From contig JAVHVN010000171.1 of the NCBI GenBank assembly GCA_032160545.1, positions 1-7,887 of the forward strand: a DNA stretch of 7,887 bases. The letters are read 5' to 3'. This DNA comes from DATGFB01 sp032160545 (lineage in GTDB: Bacteria > Actinomycetota > Actinomycetes > Mycobacteriales > Jatrophihabitantaceae). Positions 7,542 through 7,887 of the stretch are shown here, piece after piece. Both the position numbers and the translations under genes were made by a program. Numbering within the stretch: the stretch's first letter is position 1; each line of letters starts with the position of its first letter. Below the pieces are notes generated by a model, which saw only the letters and a program-made list of their open reading frames with translations, ran no database searches and was not told the origin of the DNA.

Positions 7542-7887
7542 CCACTGCCCTGGGCATGGAACTGGTCGTCCGTGGTCGCAACGTCGTCGTGCCGGAACAT
7601 TATCGGCAGCACGTCGCCGAGAAGCTCGCCAAGCTCGAGCGCTACGACCACAAGATCATCCGAGTGGATGTCGAACTCGACCACGAACGCAACCCACGGC
7701 AGTCGAACCGGTGTCAACACGTCGAGATCACCTGCCGCACCCGCGGACCGGTCGTGCGCGCGGAGGGGTGCGCCGAGGACTTCTACAAGGCACTCGACCT
7801 GGCGGCAGACAAGCTGGAGCGGCGCTTCCGCCACGCCGCCGACCGGCGGCGCGTGCATCACGGACGGCGCAACCCCGACTCGATCGC
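7538..7887 (+). CDS. hpf: Ribosome hibernation promoting factor, S30AE/RaiA family (3' end cut by the window)
   Basis: Binds the 30S subunit and blocks the decoding region so that ribosomes are stored inactive (in long-form proteins by 70S dimerisation) during stationary phase or stress. The 116 residues present cover the N-terminal S30AE domain: MELVVRGRNVVVPEHYRQHV, EKLAKLERYD, VDVELDHERNPRQ and VEITCRTRGPVVRAEG, then FYKALDLAADKLERRFRHAADRRRVHHG. This closely follows the mycobacterial Rv3241c type. The basic KLERRF...RRR stretch is the usual rRNA-facing helix. The frame is still open at the window edge, so the linker and the C-terminal dimerisation domain expected for an actinobacterial long HPF are out of view. 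It is probably transcribed apart from the comF-like gene 117 bases upstream and may be coupled to a short leader ORF. In many actinobacteria secA follows. Confidence 0.93.
   Translation, partial: MTTALGMELVVRGRNVVVPEHYRQHVAEKLAKLERYDHKIIRVDVELDHERNPRQSNRCQHVEITCRTRGPVVRAEGCAEDFYKALDLAADKLERRFRHAADRRRVHHGRRNPDSI

Overview
This is a high-GC actinobacterial chromosome segment. The evidence is a very GC-rich sequence, frequent GTG starts, 4-base GTGA gene overlaps, a mycobacterial-length S-adenosylhomocysteinase, and the actinobacterial marker cluster mtrA-mtrB-lpqB followed by a ComF-type phosphoribosyltransferase and a long-form hibernation factor gene. The proteins resemble those of the Mycobacteriales and neighbouring orders, but I cannot name a genus from sequence alone.

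Layout, left to right. (1) ahcY on the plus strand (15-1499) starts almost at the window edge. (2) A strong shared hairpin (1518-1560) separates it from a convergent minus-strand gene for a secreted SGNH/GDSL lipase-esterase (1569-2393). (3) A gene-free divergent region of 239 bases (2394-2632) holds the 5' regions of the lipase gene and mtrA. (4) mtrA-mtrB-lpqB (2633-6695) are packed with two GTGA overlaps and form the envelope and cell-division signalling operon. (5) A small GC-rich hairpin precedes a comF-like gene (6758-7420). (6) A 117-base gap has a possible promoter, a run of seven C and a possible 15-codon leader ORF. It leads to hpf (7538 onward), which runs off the window end.

How the genes work together. 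MtrB is a membrane histidine kinase and MtrA its DNA-binding response regulator. LpqB is a lipoprotein whose relatives bind the outer domain of MtrB and modulate signalling. AhcY removes S-adenosylhomocysteine in the methyl cycle. The hibernation factor silences ribosomes in stationary phase. The ComF-like protein is a conserved but poorly defined neighbour. The lipase is the accessory element: it sits where many relatives carry tmk (thymidylate kinase) between ahcY and mtrA.

The window is mostly conserved core genome, and I see no new multi-gene system. The points most worth a second look are the lipase in place of tmk, the shared mtrA/lipase regulatory region, and the short leader ORF whose stop overlaps the hpf start.
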